Below are positions 18,171 to 27,291 of a DNA stretch of 64,000 nt, in pieces. The stretch's first letter is position 1; every line of letters starts with the position of its first letter. Origin of the DNA: JAPUEK01 sp963815355 (GTDB taxonomy: Bacteria; Pseudomonadota; Alphaproteobacteria; Rhodobacterales; Rhodobacteraceae). The DNA is taken from positions 144,710-208,709 of the forward strand of contig CAWFGJ010000011.1 in assembly GCA_963815355.1 (NCBI GenBank). The letters run 5' to 3'. The notes beneath the pieces were generated by a model. The model was given only the letters and a program-made list of their open reading frames with translations, had not been told where the DNA came from and did not search any database. The position numbers and the translations under genes were made by a program.

Positions 18171-19295
18171 ATGGCGACTAAGATGAAAGCGGAGGGCGGA
18201 CTCCTTCCGCTCAACCAGATACTTGACGGCGATTGCATCGAACGGATGAACAGCCTGCCTGCGGGCTCTGTTGATCTGATCTTTGCGGACCCCCCCTATA
18301 ACCTGCAACTGAAGGGCGACCTGCACAGGCCCGACAATTCCAAGGTCGATGCGGTGGATGACCACTGGGACCAGTTCGCCAGCTTTGCCGCCTATGACCG
18401 GTTCACCCGGGACTGGCTGGCGGCCGCCAAGCGTCTGTTGAAGCCCAACGGGGCCATCTGGGTCATCGGCAGCTACCACAACATCTTCCGCGTCGGCGCA
18501 GCATTGCAAGATCAGGGCTACTGGATGCTCAACGACGTGATCTGGCGCAAATCAAACCCGATGCCGAACTTTCGCGGCAAGCGGCTGACCAACGCGCATG
18601 AAACGCTGATCTGGGCGTCCCGCGATGAAAACTCCAAATACACCTTCAACTACGAAGCGTTGAAAGAGCTGAACGACGGCGTGCAGATGCGGTCTGACTG
18701 GGTGCTGCCGATCTGCACCGGCCATGAACGCCTGAAGGATGAAATGGGCGACAAGGCCCACCCCACGCAAAAACCCGAAAGCCTGCTGCACCGCGTTATT
18801 CTGGCCACCACGAACACCGGCGATGTGGTGCTGGACCCGTTCTTTGGCACCGGAACCACCGGGGCCGTGGCCAAGATGCTGGGCCGCGATTTCATCGGGA
18901 TTGAGCGGGAAGAGGCCTACCGCCGCGCCGCCCAAGCCCGCATCGACCGCGTGCGCCGCTTTGACGCCTCGGCACTGGAAATCACCGGTTCCAAACGGTC
19001 CGAACCCCGCGTGCCTTTTGGTCAGGTGGTGGAACGCGGCATGCTGCGCCCGGGGGAAGAGCTGTTCTCGGTCGGCAACCGTTTCATGGCCAAAGTGCGC
19101 GCCGATGGCACGCTGATTGGCAATGACGTAAAAGGGTCAATCCATCAGGTCGGCGCGGCGCTGGAAGGCGCGCCTTCCTGCAACGGCTGGACCTACTGGC
19201 ACTTCAAGCGCGACGGCAAGATGGTGTCCATCGACATCCTGCGCCAACAGATCCGCGCCGAGATGGAGGCCGATCAGGGTCGCCGCCCGCACTGA
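18171..19295 (+). CDS. ccrM: CcrM-type adenine-N6 DNA methyltransferase (GANTC)
   Basis: 374 residues. Order of motifs is that of beta-class N6-adenine methyltransferases: catalytic ADPPYNLQLKGDL near residue 38, target-recognition region in the middle, then the SAM-binding DPFFGTGTTGAVA near 222. A C-terminal extension of about 100 residues (RVPFGQVVERGMLRPGEELF ... WTYWHFKRDG) is the RAMA-like domain found in CcrM. It methylates the hemimethylated GANTC sites left by replication and links replication to the alphaproteobacterial cell cycle. It has no restriction partner nearby, as expected for an orphan methylase. Confidence 0.95.
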   Translation: MATKMKAEGGLLPLNQILDGDCIERMNSLPAGSVDLIFADPPYNLQLKGDLHRPDNSKVDAVDDHWDQFASFAAYDRFTRDWLAAAKRLLKPNGAIWVIGSYHNIFRVGAALQDQGYWMLNDVIWRKSNPMPNFRGKRLTNAHETLIWASRDENSKYTFNYEALKELNDGVQMRSDWVLPICTGHERLKDEMGDKAHPTQKPESLLHRVILATTNTGDVVLDPFFGTGTTGAVAKMLGRDFIGIEREEAYRRAAQARIDRVRRFDASALEITGSKRSEPRVPFGQVVERGMLRPGEELFSVGNRFMAKVRADGTLIGNDVKGSIHQVGAALEGAPSCNGWTYWHFKRDGKMVSIDILRQQIRAEMEADQGRRPH

Positions 19296-19315
19296 TCCCG
19301 GTGTCCAGCACGCCC

Positions 19316-19350
19316 GGGCCCGCCAAACTTGGGCCCGCCAAACTTGGGTC
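19316..19350. repeat. Short direct repeat, 15-bp unit
   Basis: Two exact tandem copies of GGGCCCGCCAAACTT (19316-19330 and 19331-19345) and a degenerate five-base third start. Noncoding, 20 bp after ccrM. No function apparent. Confidence 0.75.
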
Positions 19351-19457
19351 CGGCGATGACTGTCTCCACCCGCTTCACAAACACCGCGTGAGCGTGCCCT
19401 CCGGGCCGTCGCTCCGCCAATCCACGCCTGTGCCGCGGTCCGCCTGCGGCACAACTG

Positions 19458-19494
19458 CCCCGTCCTGCGCGTCAGGACGGGGCCTTTTCTCTTT
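19458..19494 (+). terminator. Rho-independent terminator after ccrM
   Basis: Perfect 10-bp stem CCCCGTCCTG / CAGGACGGGG with a 5-base loop, followed by CCTTTTCTCTTT. It is about 160 bp after the ccrM stop and 50 bp before the next gene. Confidence 0.82.
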
Positions 19495-19544
19495 GGCAAA
19501 CGCCCCACCCGCGCTAGGCTCGCCGCAAAACGCCGGAGACCGCG

Positions 19545-20636
19545 ATGCACCCTGATACCCCGCTTATGGCCAAGGCCCGCGTCGCCGAGGCCGCGCTGCT
19601 GGACCGGGTGCAGGCCCTTGCCGCCCAGTTGGACCCGCCCTTTACCCCCGCCGCACGCCGCCGCATTACCGCGCGACTGGCGGATGTCGCCGTGGCGCTG
19701 ACCGCGCTTGGCTACATCCGAACCCTGCATGTCCAAACCTTTCCCATGCAACACGGCACGCCCGAGACGTTGTTTTTCAACCGCTACAACCGGCTTTTCC
19801 CGCAATGGCACGGGCTTGTGGACAGCCTGCGCCTTTGGCTGCGCGCCAAGCCGGTGCCGCTCTATGAACCCGCCACCCCCGCACCCGTCAAAGCGTTGGA
19901 GCGGATGCTGGAAAACCTGCACCTTGCCCTGTCCCCGCAAACCCCCCAGCTTTTCCCCGGCTCGGGGCAGATGCACGGCGATATCCCCCTCGCGATGGGC
20001 GAATATCTGGCCCACATGCACGCCGCACGCCGCCTGCGCCGCGCAATGGCAGGGCCAGAACCGGACCGCTTTCTGGATGTGGGCTGTGGCGTCGGGCTCA
20101 AGGTGCTGGCGGCTGCCGAATATTTCGATCAGGCCGACGGGCTGGAACTTGACCCCGCCCTTGCCGCCGCCGCCCAAGACCTGCTGGCGCGGGTCCACAA
20201 CGCGCATGGCGCGCTTAGTGCGGAACAAACGCCCTGGGCCATGTCCCACATCGGGCGCGCGGGCGCGGTGTTTTGCGCGGATGCGCTCCAGTTTGCCGAC
20301 TATGGCCTTTATGACCTGATCTACGCCTACCGCCCCATCGCCGACGCCCGCCTGCGCCACGCGCTGGAAGACCGGATCGTGGCGCAGGCCAAGCCAGACT
20401 GCCTGCTGATCATGCCCTACCCAGAGTTTTACGACCGCGGCAGAGCGCTAGGTTGCCACAAGCTGAAGGGGCCGATCTACCTTCCGCCCACGACAACCCT
20501 TGATCCCGCGCGCCTGTTGGAACGCGCGGGCAAGACCGGCATCTTCTTGCCCGACCCGCCCCCAGATGGCTACCGGGACGAAGGCTTTGTGGCCCCGCTG
20601 GACACCACCCTGCGCCGCTGGGGCCAGATCGGCTAG
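19545..20636 (+). CDS. Class I SAM-dependent methyltransferase-like protein
   Basis: 363 residues. An all-helical N-terminal part of about 170 residues is followed by a Rossmann methyltransferase core. Motif I is FLDVGCGVGLKVLAAAEYFD near residue 182, and the acidic end of strand 2 is ADGLELDPALA. A later segment YDLIYAYRPIADARLRHALE fits motifs IV-V. No substrate-specific signature was recognised. The N-terminal half did not match a family I know. It is convergent with alkB, whose stop overlaps it by 4 bp. Confidence 0.72.
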   Translation: MHPDTPLMAKARVAEAALLDRVQALAAQLDPPFTPAARRRITARLADVAVALTALGYIRTLHVQTFPMQHGTPETLFFNRYNRLFPQWHGLVDSLRLWLRAKPVPLYEPATPAPVKALERMLENLHLALSPQTPQLFPGSGQMHGDIPLAMGEYLAHMHAARRLRRAMAGPEPDRFLDVGCGVGLKVLAAAEYFDQADGLELDPALAAAAQDLLARVHNAHGALSAEQTPWAMSHIGRAGAVFCADALQFADYGLYDLIYAYRPIADARLRHALEDRIVAQAKPDCLLIMPYPEFYDRGRALGCHKLKGPIYLPPTTTLDPARLLERAGKTGIFLPDPPPDGYRDEGFVAPLDTTLRRWGQIG

Positions 20637-21784
20637 GCCGCAGCACCGCGTGGCATCGGGTTCAGCCCTTTGTTATAGGCATGCCAATCGGTGATGTCGG
20701 GGTAATGCTGGCGCCGCCATGCCCTGACCCGCTTGTTCATCACCCGCTTCCACAACGGCGGCACCATCGCCAGGGCCGTCATCACCGGATAGCCGTAGGG
20801 CAGTTGCGGCGCCTCATCGGCGGCATAGGTCTGCAGCAAGGGAAAGCGCCGATCCGGCTTGTAGTGGTGGTCCGAATGGCGCTCCAGATTGATCAGCAGC
20901 CAGTTAGAGGCCCGATGCTCGGCGTTCCAACTGTGGCGCGGCAAGACATGCTCATAGCGCCCCTCGCCCAGATGCCGCCGGGTCAGCCCGTAGTGCTCAA
21001 CGTAATTGACCAGTTCCAACTGCCAGATGGCCGAACCTGCCTGCACAAGGAACAACCCCACGCCCTGCCAACCGCCCAACCCCAGCGCCAAGGCAAGCAT
21101 CCCCAGTTGCAACGCCCCATAGCGCCAGAACGGATTGCTGCGATGCCAGACCGGCAGCCCCCGACGCGCCAGCATTGCCGCCTCTGCCGCCCAGGCCGAT
21201 TGCGGGCATTGCCGCAAAACCCGCGGGAAAAACCGATGGAAGCCCTCGTTATACCGCGCCGAAACCGGATCGCGCGGCGTGCCGACATACAAATGATGCA
21301 CCCGCAAATGCTCGCTGCGGAAATGCCCGTACAGCACCATCGCCAGCAACAGATCGCCCAGCCACCGCTCTGCCACTGGCTTTTGGTGCATCAACTCGTG
21401 GCTGTAGTTGATCCCGATGGTGCCAGACACCACCCCCATCCCAAAGAACAGCCCCAGCTTTTCCGCCAGCCCCAGATGCGCCGCCTGCGGCACATACCAG
21501 ATCATCCCGAAGAGCAGCACGACCTGAACCGGCACCCAGATCAGCGTGATCAGCCGATACCAGAACAGCCCGTCCTCGGGGGTGGCCGGGTCGGGGTTAT
21601 CCGCGTTCAACCCCAGCGTCGCATCCAGAAGTGAAAACATACCCCAGGAATAAACCGGCAGCGCCAACACCCACCAGCCGCCCCACGCCGCCCCCAAAAT
21701 CGCAACAGGCACCGTGCCCAGCGACAGCCAGAATGGCAAAGCGTTGCGCAACAAGCGAACTTCGGCTGCGGGGATCTGGGTCAT
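20633..21784 (-). CDS. alkB: Alkane 1-monooxygenase (AlkB-type membrane di-iron hydroxylase)
   Basis: 383 residues with several membrane helices. The histidine motifs of the family are present in order: HELMHQK, EHLRVHH and LERHSDHH, plus NYVEHYGLTR. These ligate the di-iron centre that hydroxylates the terminal carbon of medium-chain alkanes in the inner membrane. Electrons would come from a rubredoxin/rubredoxin reductase, which is not in the window. The gene follows mutY by 42 bp in the same direction, so it may share its transcript, an unusual partnership. Fatty-acid desaturases share histidine boxes, but NYVEHYGL is the AlkB hallmark. Confidence 0.93.
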   Translation of the reverse strand: MTQIPAAEVRLLRNALPFWLSLGTVPVAILGAAWGGWWVLALPVYSWGMFSLLDATLGLNADNPDPATPEDGLFWYRLITLIWVPVQVVLLFGMIWYVPQAAHLGLAEKLGLFFGMGVVSGTIGINYSHELMHQKPVAERWLGDLLLAMVLYGHFRSEHLRVHHLYVGTPRDPVSARYNEGFHRFFPRVLRQCPQSAWAAEAAMLARRGLPVWHRSNPFWRYGALQLGMLALALGLGGWQGVGLFLVQAGSAIWQLELVNYVEHYGLTRRHLGEGRYEHVLPRHSWNAEHRASNWLLINLERHSDHHYKPDRRFPLLQTYAADEAPQLPYGYPVMTALAMVPPLWKRVMNKRVRAWRRQHYPDITDWHAYNKGLNPMPRGAAA

Positions 21785-21826
21785 CGGGGCCTCTTTTCGT
21801 CTACCTTAGCGCAATTCGCGCCCACC

Positions 21827-22888
21827 TCAACGCGGCGCTTTGGCGGCTTGTGCCAGATCATAAGCCTTACGCATCAGCGTCGGCAGATCCGATGGCTGAA
21901 ACGCCCCTTGCGCCAAAAACGCCCCCCGTGATGGCACCGCCTCGGTCCACGCCAAGCGCACCTGCAGAACAAGGTGGAAATGCGTGAATGTGTGACGAAC
22001 CTCGCCCAAAACGTGCCATTCGGCGGCCAAAGGCGCGTCCCCGCCGCGGCCGTCCCAACCGTCGCCGGGAAAGCCCAGCATCCCGCCCAGCAAGCCGCGC
22101 TCTTCGCGCCGCTCCATCAGCACGGCACCGTCAGGGCGCAATGCGACCCAAACCACGCCTTCGCGCACCGGCTTGGCGGGCTTGGCCCGCTTGCGCGGCA
22201 ATTCCGCCGCGATCCCCAAGGCCCGCGCCTCACATCCATCCGAGACCGGGCACAGCGCGCATACCGGATTGCGCGGCGTGCAGATCGTCGCCCCCAGATC
22301 CATCATCGCCTGCGCATAGTCACCGGGCCGCAAGGCCGGTGTCAGCTCCCCGGCAAGACGCCAAAGCATCGGTTTTGCGGTCGGCATAGGCTCTAACACC
22401 GCGAAAAGCCGTGCAACCACCCGCTCTACATTGCCATCAACCACCACCTCGGGCGCGTCATAGGCAATCGCCGCAATGGCTGCGGCGGTATAGGGGCCGA
22501 TCCCCGGCAGGGTCAGCAACCCGTCCCGCGTGGCCGGGAAAACCCCGCCATGATCGCGCATCACCGCCCGCGCGCAGGCCAAAAGGTTGCGAGCGCGGGC
22601 GTAATAGCCAAGCCCCGCCCATTCGGCCATGACCGCCGCGTCCTCGGCCCCGGCCAGATCCGCAACACTCGGCCAGCGTTCGGTAAAGCGGCGAAAATAG
22701 GCCCGTACCGCCGCCACCGTGGTTTGCTGCAACATCACCTCCGACAACCAGACCCGGTAAGGGTCTGGCCGCACCCCGGCCTGCTTCTGGTCCGGCGGCA
22801 CCCGCCACGGCATGACCCGCGCCTGCGCGTCATACCACCGCAACAAGGGCGCACTGATCCTGTCTTTGCTCACATCCGCGTCACGCAA
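21827..22888 (-). CDS. mutY: A/G-specific adenine glycosylase MutY
   Basis: 353 residues. The catalytic Glu sits in WLSEVMLQQTTV. The helix-hairpin-helix-Gly/Pro-Asp motif is LLTLPGIGPYTAAAIAAIAYD. The iron-sulfur Cys set C-x6-C-x2-C-x5-C is in CTPRNPVCALCPVSDGC. A C-terminal Nudix-like domain that reads 8-oxoG follows. It removes adenine mispaired with 8-oxoguanine. Divergent from the DUF721 gene across 83 bp. Confidence 0.96.
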   Translation of the reverse strand: MRDADVSKDRISAPLLRWYDAQARVMPWRVPPDQKQAGVRPDPYRVWLSEVMLQQTTVAAVRAYFRRFTERWPSVADLAGAEDAAVMAEWAGLGYYARARNLLACARAVMRDHGGVFPATRDGLLTLPGIGPYTAAAIAAIAYDAPEVVVDGNVERVVARLFAVLEPMPTAKPMLWRLAGELTPALRPGDYAQAMMDLGATICTPRNPVCALCPVSDGCEARALGIAAELPRKRAKPAKPVREGVVWVALRPDGAVLMERREERGLLGGMLGFPGDGWDGRGGDAPLAAEWHVLGEVRHTFTHFHLVLQVRLAWTEAVPSRGAFLAQGAFQPSDLPTLMRKAYDLAQAAKAPR

Positions 22889-22971
22889 TCTTTATCCTTT
22901 CAGGCATGGCAAAGCACTGGCCCCGACCCGCCCCTGCGCGGTAGGATAGCGTAACAACAGATCAGGACCAG

Positions 22972-23517
22972 ATGGCCCGAACGCCCGCGCCCCTTCCCTC
23001 TGCAAGCCACCGCAAGCGTGGCTTTGAACCCGCCTCCGGGTTGATGAAGGAACAGATTCGCCACGCCGGGGAATCGCGCGGCTTTGCGGTGGCCCGGTTG
23101 CTGACCCATTGGACAGAAATCGTGGGCGAGGAAACCGCCCGCACCACCCGCCCTGTCAAGGTCGGCTATGGCCGCGAAGGCATGGGGGCCACGCTGACCC
23201 TGCTCACCTTGGGTGCCGTCGCCCCGATCATCGAGATGCAAAAGGAAAAACTGCGCGAACGGGTCAATGCCGTCTACGGCTACGCCGCCATCTCGCGCAT
23301 CCTGCTGACCCAGACCTCGGCCACAGGCTTTGCCGAAGGTCAGGCCGAATTCACCCCCGCCCCAAAGGCCGCACCCAAGGCCCCCGACCCGATCCTTGCC
23401 GCCGAAGCGCAGCGCACCGCCGCGCCAATCCGCGACGAGGGTTTGCGGGCCGCTCTTGAAGCCCTCGCCCAAAACGTCTTAACTCGCCGAAAATCCAAGG
23501 AAGGTTCGACCCCATGA
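22972..23517 (+). CDS. DUF721 / DciA-like protein
   Basis: 181 residues. The N-terminal 115 residues hold the DUF721 domain, with the typical LTHWTEIVGEETARTTRPVK and KLRERVNAVYGYAAISRILL segments, a KH-like fold. DciA-type members help load the replicative helicase DnaB in bacteria lacking DnaC. The remaining tail is Ala/Pro-rich. Its stop overlaps the DsbA gene start (ATGA). Divergent from mutY. Confidence 0.8.
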   Translation: MARTPAPLPSASHRKRGFEPASGLMKEQIRHAGESRGFAVARLLTHWTEIVGEETARTTRPVKVGYGREGMGATLTLLTLGAVAPIIEMQKEKLRERVNAVYGYAAISRILLTQTSATGFAEGQAEFTPAPKAAPKAPDPILAAEAQRTAAPIRDEGLRAALEALAQNVLTRRKSKEGSTP

Positions 23518-24176
23518 TGCAGAAATCCGCACTGGCCGCCCTCGCGCTGGTCGCCATGGGCGCGCTCGCCCCGGCCACGTTCGCTGAAACCGCAGCCCCT
23601 GCCACCACCGAAGCACCCGCAGCTACCGATGCCGCCACCCCGACAACGATTGAGGTCAAAGACTTCTCCATCGGTGCTGTAGATGCCAAGGTCAAGATCG
23701 TCGAATACGCCTCGTTCACCTGCCCCCACTGCGCGGATTTCCATGCGCAGAACTGGGACAAGCTGAAGGCCGAATATATCGACACCGGCAAAGTGCTGTT
23801 CGAATACCATGAGGTCTATTTTGACCGCTATGGCCTGTGGGCCGCGATGATCGCCCGCTGTGGCGGTGAGCTGCGCTACTTTGGCTTTGCCGACATGCTC
23901 TTTGCCAAGCAACAGGAATGGGCCGCCTCGGATGATCCGGCCGCCGTTGTTGAAAACCTGAAGAAGCTGGGCCGCAGCGTCGGCATGGATGACGCCACGA
24001 TGGAGGTTTGCCTCAAGGATGGCGCAAACGCCGAAGCGCTGGTCGCCCATTACAAAACCAACTTTGAGGCCGATGGCGTCGAAGGCACCCCGACCCTGTT
24101 CGTCAACGGCACCAAGCATGGCAACATGGGCTGGGATGAACTCAAAGGCATCATCGACGCCGAACTGGCCAAGTAA
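23514..24176 (+). CDS. DsbA-family thiol:disulfide oxidoreductase
   Basis: 220 residues (a second ATG one codon later gives 219). A signal peptide (MMQKSALAALALVAMGALAP...) is followed by an Ala/Thr/Pro linker to about residue 45. The thioredoxin fold has the redox CPHC in ASFTCPHCADFH near residue 72. The cis-Pro loop is GVEGTPTLFVNG. It is expected to act in the periplasm on disulfide formation or exchange. The branch is the DsbA-like thioredoxin group common in alphaproteobacteria (BdbD-like) rather than classical DsbA. It overlaps the DciA-like gene and is 3 bp ahead of the CoA transferase. Confidence 0.88.
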   Translation: MMQKSALAALALVAMGALAPATFAETAAPATTEAPAATDAATPTTIEVKDFSIGAVDAKVKIVEYASFTCPHCADFHAQNWDKLKAEYIDTGKVLFEYHEVYFDRYGLWAAMIARCGGELRYFGFADMLFAKQQEWAASDDPAAVVENLKKLGRSVGMDDATMEVCLKDGANAEALVAHYKTNFEADGVEGTPTLFVNGTKHGNMGWDELKGIIDAELAK

Positions 24177-24179
24177 GCC

Positions 24180-25316
24180 ATGACGCCGCTCGCGGGGATA
24201 AAGGTCGTCGAACTGGCGCGGATTCTGGCTGGCCCATGGGCGGGCCAGACCCTTGCCGATCTGGGCGCCGATGTCATCAAGGTCGAGGCACCAGAGGGCG
24301 ATGACACCCGCCGCTGGGGCCCGCCCTTCATCGCCCGCGAAGGCGACGGCGACGACAACCGCTCCGCCGCCTATTTCCACGCAACCAACCGCGGCAAACG
24401 CTCGGTCATCTGCGACTTCCGCACCGCCGAAGGGCAGGAAACCGTGCGCCGCCTGATCGCCGACGCCGATGTGCTGATCGAGAATTTCAAGGTCGGCGGG
24501 TTGGCCAAATATGGGCTGGACTATGCCAGCCTGCGGCAGGTGAACCCCCGGCTGATTTATTGCTCAATCACCGGCTTTGGCCAGACCGGCCCCTACGCCC
24601 ACCGCGCGGGCTATGACTTTATCATCCAAGGCATGGCAGGCCTGATGAGCGTGACCGGCGCCCAAGGCGGACAGCCACAAAAGGTGGGGGTGGCGGTGAC
24701 TGACATCTTCACCGGGGTCTATTCCGCAACCGCGATCCTCGCCGCCCTTGTCCAACGCGGCAGCACTGGGCAGGGCCAACACATCGACATGTCGCTGATG
24801 GATGTCGCCACCTCCATCATGGCCAATCAAGCGATGAACTACCTGACCTCGGGCACCCCACCGGGGTTGATGGGCAACGCCCACCCCAACCTCGCCCCCT
24901 ATGCGGTCTTTGACTGCGCCGATGGCTGGATCATCCTTGCCACCGGCAATGACGGGCAATACCGCAAACTCTGCACCCTGCTCGGCCTGCCCGAGATGGC
25001 TGAAGCCCCCGCCTACCTGACCAACGCCGACCGCATCGCCAACCGCGATCCACTGACCGCCGCCCTCACCGCCGCCACCCTGCGCTGGCAAAAGGCCGAC
25101 CTTCTGGCCGCCTGTGAGGCGCAAGGCGTCCCTGCCGGACCGATCAACGATCTGGCTGAGGTCTTCGCCGACCCACAAACCCAAGCGCGCGCCATGCAGA
25201 TCGCCCCCGGCGGCATCCCCGGCGTCCGCGCGCCCATGCGCTTTTCCGGCGCCGAACTGGCGTTGGACCGTCCGGCCCCCAAACTGGGCGAACATCAAAA
25301 CCTGCTGAACGAATAG
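24180..25316 (+). CDS. Class III (CaiB/BaiF) CoA transferase
   Basis: 378 residues. The N-terminal LAGIKVVELARILAGPWAGQ opening is characteristic of the family. The catalytic Asp lies in HIDMSLMDVATSIMANQ. The C-terminal QGVPAGPINDLAEVFADPQ is also typical. Class III enzymes move CoA between carboxylic acids, for example succinyl-CoA to another acid. The acceptor is not readable from the sequence. It is followed by a copy of the palindromic repeat. Confidence 0.9.
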   Translation: MTPLAGIKVVELARILAGPWAGQTLADLGADVIKVEAPEGDDTRRWGPPFIAREGDGDDNRSAAYFHATNRGKRSVICDFRTAEGQETVRRLIADADVLIENFKVGGLAKYGLDYASLRQVNPRLIYCSITGFGQTGPYAHRAGYDFIIQGMAGLMSVTGAQGGQPQKVGVAVTDIFTGVYSATAILAALVQRGSTGQGQHIDMSLMDVATSIMANQAMNYLTSGTPPGLMGNAHPNLAPYAVFDCADGWIILATGNDGQYRKLCTLLGLPEMAEAPAYLTNADRIANRDPLTAALTAATLRWQKADLLAACEAQGVPAGPINDLAEVFADPQTQARAMQIAPGGIPGVRAPMRFSGAELALDRPAPKLGEHQNLLNE

Positions 25317-25332
25317 CCCGCCGCCAAGGGCG

Positions 25333-25404
25333 AAGCCTCCGGCGGGAGTATTTGGGCCAAGATGAAAGCCCATTTTCTGTCCTTAAATATCCCCGCCGGA
25401 GGCT
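25333..25404. repeat. 72-bp dispersed palindromic repeat, copy 3
   Basis: Same 72-bp unit, with the left arm changed to AAGCCTCCGGCGGGAGTATT, which improves pairing with the right arm CCCCGCCGGAGGCT. It sits between the convergent CoA transferase and TSUP permease genes, 16 and 23 bp from their stops. This is the position of a bidirectional terminator. Confidence 0.87.
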
Positions 25405-25427
25405 CCGGCGGTTCGGGCCGCGCGCGC

Positions 25428-26192
25428 TTAGCCGTTCATCGCCTGCCAGATCAACCGCAGCGCCAAGGCGGTGGACACGATGACCAGCAACGGCTTGATC
25501 AGCCGCGCGCCCACCCGCATCGCAAGCTTGGCCCCCAGCGCAGCCCCCGCCGCCTGACCCACCGCCATGCCAAGGCCAACCCCCCACCAGATCGCACCGG
25601 TCGAGGCAAAGACCACAAGGCCGCCAAGGTTCGAGGCAAAGTTGAGCATCTTGGTATGGGCGGTTGCCTTAAGCACGCCAAATCCGGCCAGCATCACAAA
25701 GGCGAGCATATAAAAGCTGCCCGCTCCCGGCCCGAAGAACCCGTCGTAGCAGCCCACCAGCGGCACCGCGGTAAAGGTCAGCACCGCTGGCCGCATCCGC
25801 TCGGACCGCAACTCGTCTGTCAGCCCCGGCTTGAAGGCGAAAAACAGCGCCACCCCCACCAACACCACCGGCATGATCAGCCGCAGCACATCGGCAGGCA
25901 CCGCGTGGGCCACCAAGGCCCCGCCCGCGCTGGCCATGGCCGCGACGGCCGCCGCGCCCAACTGCGCACGCGGGCGCACATGACCGGCGCGCGCATAGGC
26001 CAGCACCGCGGCACCCGACCCGAAACTGCCCTGCAATTTGTTGGTCGCCAAAGCCTCCAGCGGCGAGGCGCCCGCCAACAGCAGCAGCGGCACGGTGATC
26101 AGCCCCCCGCCCCCGGCAATCGCATCGACAAAGCCCGCAACAAAGGCGGCCAAGATCAACAGCAGCGCGACATGGGTGGCTATTTCGAACAT
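25428..26192 (-). CDS. TSUP-family sulfite/anion permease (TauE/SafE)
   Basis: 254 residues with about eight hydrophobic helices. The first family half-repeat contains FVAGFVDAIAGGGGLITVPL and NKLQGSFGSGAAVL, the second GFFGPGAGSFYMLAFVML and KMLNFASNLGGL. These duplicated motifs define TauE/SafE (TSUP) transporters, which export or import sulfite, sulfoacetate and related organosulfonates. The substrate cannot be assigned here. Confidence 0.88.
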   Translation of the reverse strand: MFEIATHVALLLILAAFVAGFVDAIAGGGGLITVPLLLLAGASPLEALATNKLQGSFGSGAAVLAYARAGHVRPRAQLGAAAVAAMASAGGALVAHAVPADVLRLIMPVVLVGVALFFAFKPGLTDELRSERMRPAVLTFTAVPLVGCYDGFFGPGAGSFYMLAFVMLAGFGVLKATAHTKMLNFASNLGGLVVFASTGAIWWGVGLGMAVGQAAGAALGAKLAMRVGARLIKPLLVIVSTALALRLIWQAMNG

Positions 26193-26290
26193 GATCTCTC
26201 CTACGGCCTTCCCAGTGTCGGGGACGACCCCGTTGTCGGGGGCCGCCCCGACAATGTAAAGTCACCCCAAACCAAATGCAGGAGCCCGCC

Positions 26291-26752
26291 ATGTCCCGCC
26301 CCTTCCGTGCCGAAGATCCCTATGACTGGGACGCCCTGCTTGCCCTTTTGCACGCGGCTTTTGCCGGGATGGAGGGGCGGATCGACCCGCCGTCGTCGCT
26401 CCACAGCTTGCAGGCCGAGGATCTGGCCCGTCTGGCCGAAGAGGGCGAGATCTGGGTCATCGGCGAACCCGCCCTTGCCTGCGTCGTGCTGACCCCGAAA
26501 AAGGATGTGCTCTATCTGGGCAAGCTGGCCGTCGCCGCCCCGGCGCGCGGCAAAGGTCTGGCGCGCGCCTTGGTCGAACGGGCCGAGGAACGCGCCCGGA
26601 TGCTGGGCTACCGCGCTGTCGAACTGGAAACCCGGGTGGAGTTGGTCGAAAACCACGCGGCCTTTGCCGCCCTTGGCTTTCATCACGTGGCCTCGACCGC
26701 GCATCCCGGCTATAGCCGTCCGACCTCGCTGACCTTTCGGAAGACCGTATGA
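26291..26752 (+). CDS. GNAT-family N-acetyltransferase
   Basis: 153 residues from MSRPFRAEDPYDWDALLALL; an in-frame ATG five codons upstream is less likely because AGGAG lies between the two. The acetyl-CoA-binding motif A is YLGKLAVAAPARGKGLARAL (the R-x-x-G-x-G/A loop). The later YRAVELETRVELVENHAAFAALGF block matches motif B. The acceptor substrate is unknown. The stop overlaps the flavin reductase start (ATGA). Confidence 0.85.
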   Translation: MSRPFRAEDPYDWDALLALLHAAFAGMEGRIDPPSSLHSLQAEDLARLAEEGEIWVIGEPALACVVLTPKKDVLYLGKLAVAAPARGKGLARALVERAEERARMLGYRAVELETRVELVENHAAFAALGFHHVASTAHPGYSRPTSLTFRKTV

Positions 26753-27291
26753 CCAACCCAACGCTGCTGACGATATCCGGTGCCCTGCGCGCCGCCTCAA
26801 CCAACCGCAAGCTGCTTGCCGAGGCCCGCCGCCTGTTTGGCCCCCATGACCATGCCGAGGCCGATCTGCGCCTGCCGCTGTATGATGGCGATCTGGAGGA
26901 TCAGGGCATCCCGGTTGAGGTGCAGGCCCTTGCCGACCAGATTGCCGCCGCGGATGCTGTGGTGATTTCCACGCCGGAATACAACAAGGCCCTGTCCGGC
27001 GTGCTGAAGAATGCGCTCGATTGGGTCAGCCGCACCAAAGGGGCCCCGTGGCGCGACAAGCCGGTGGCCATCGTCTCGGCCGCTGGGGGCCGCGCCGGGG
27101 GTGAGCGGTCCCAATATTCGCTGCGGCTGTGCCTTAACCCGTTCCGCCCGCGGCTTTTGCCCGGACCAGAGGTGTTTGTGGCCAATTCAGGCGAGGCGTT
27201 TGACGAAGCGGGTCATCTGAAGGACCCCCGCACCGTCAAGGGCCTGCAAGAATTGATGGACCTGCTGCGCGCGGCGGCTCAGGCCAGATAG
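26749..27291 (+). CDS. NADPH-dependent FMN reductase-family protein
   Basis: 180 residues. The flavodoxin-like phosphate loop is ISGALRAASTNRKLL, and STPEYNKALSGVLKNALDW is the hallmark FMN-binding motif. Relatives reduce quinones, azo dyes, chromate or free FMN with NAD(P)H in the cytosol. It overlaps the GNAT gene at its start and the convergent rppH by 13 bp at its end. Confidence 0.9.
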   Translation: MTNPTLLTISGALRAASTNRKLLAEARRLFGPHDHAEADLRLPLYDGDLEDQGIPVEVQALADQIAAADAVVISTPEYNKALSGVLKNALDWVSRTKGAPWRDKPVAIVSAAGGRAGGERSQYSLRLCLNPFRPRLLPGPEVFVANSGEAFDEAGHLKDPRTVKGLQELMDLLRAAAQAR

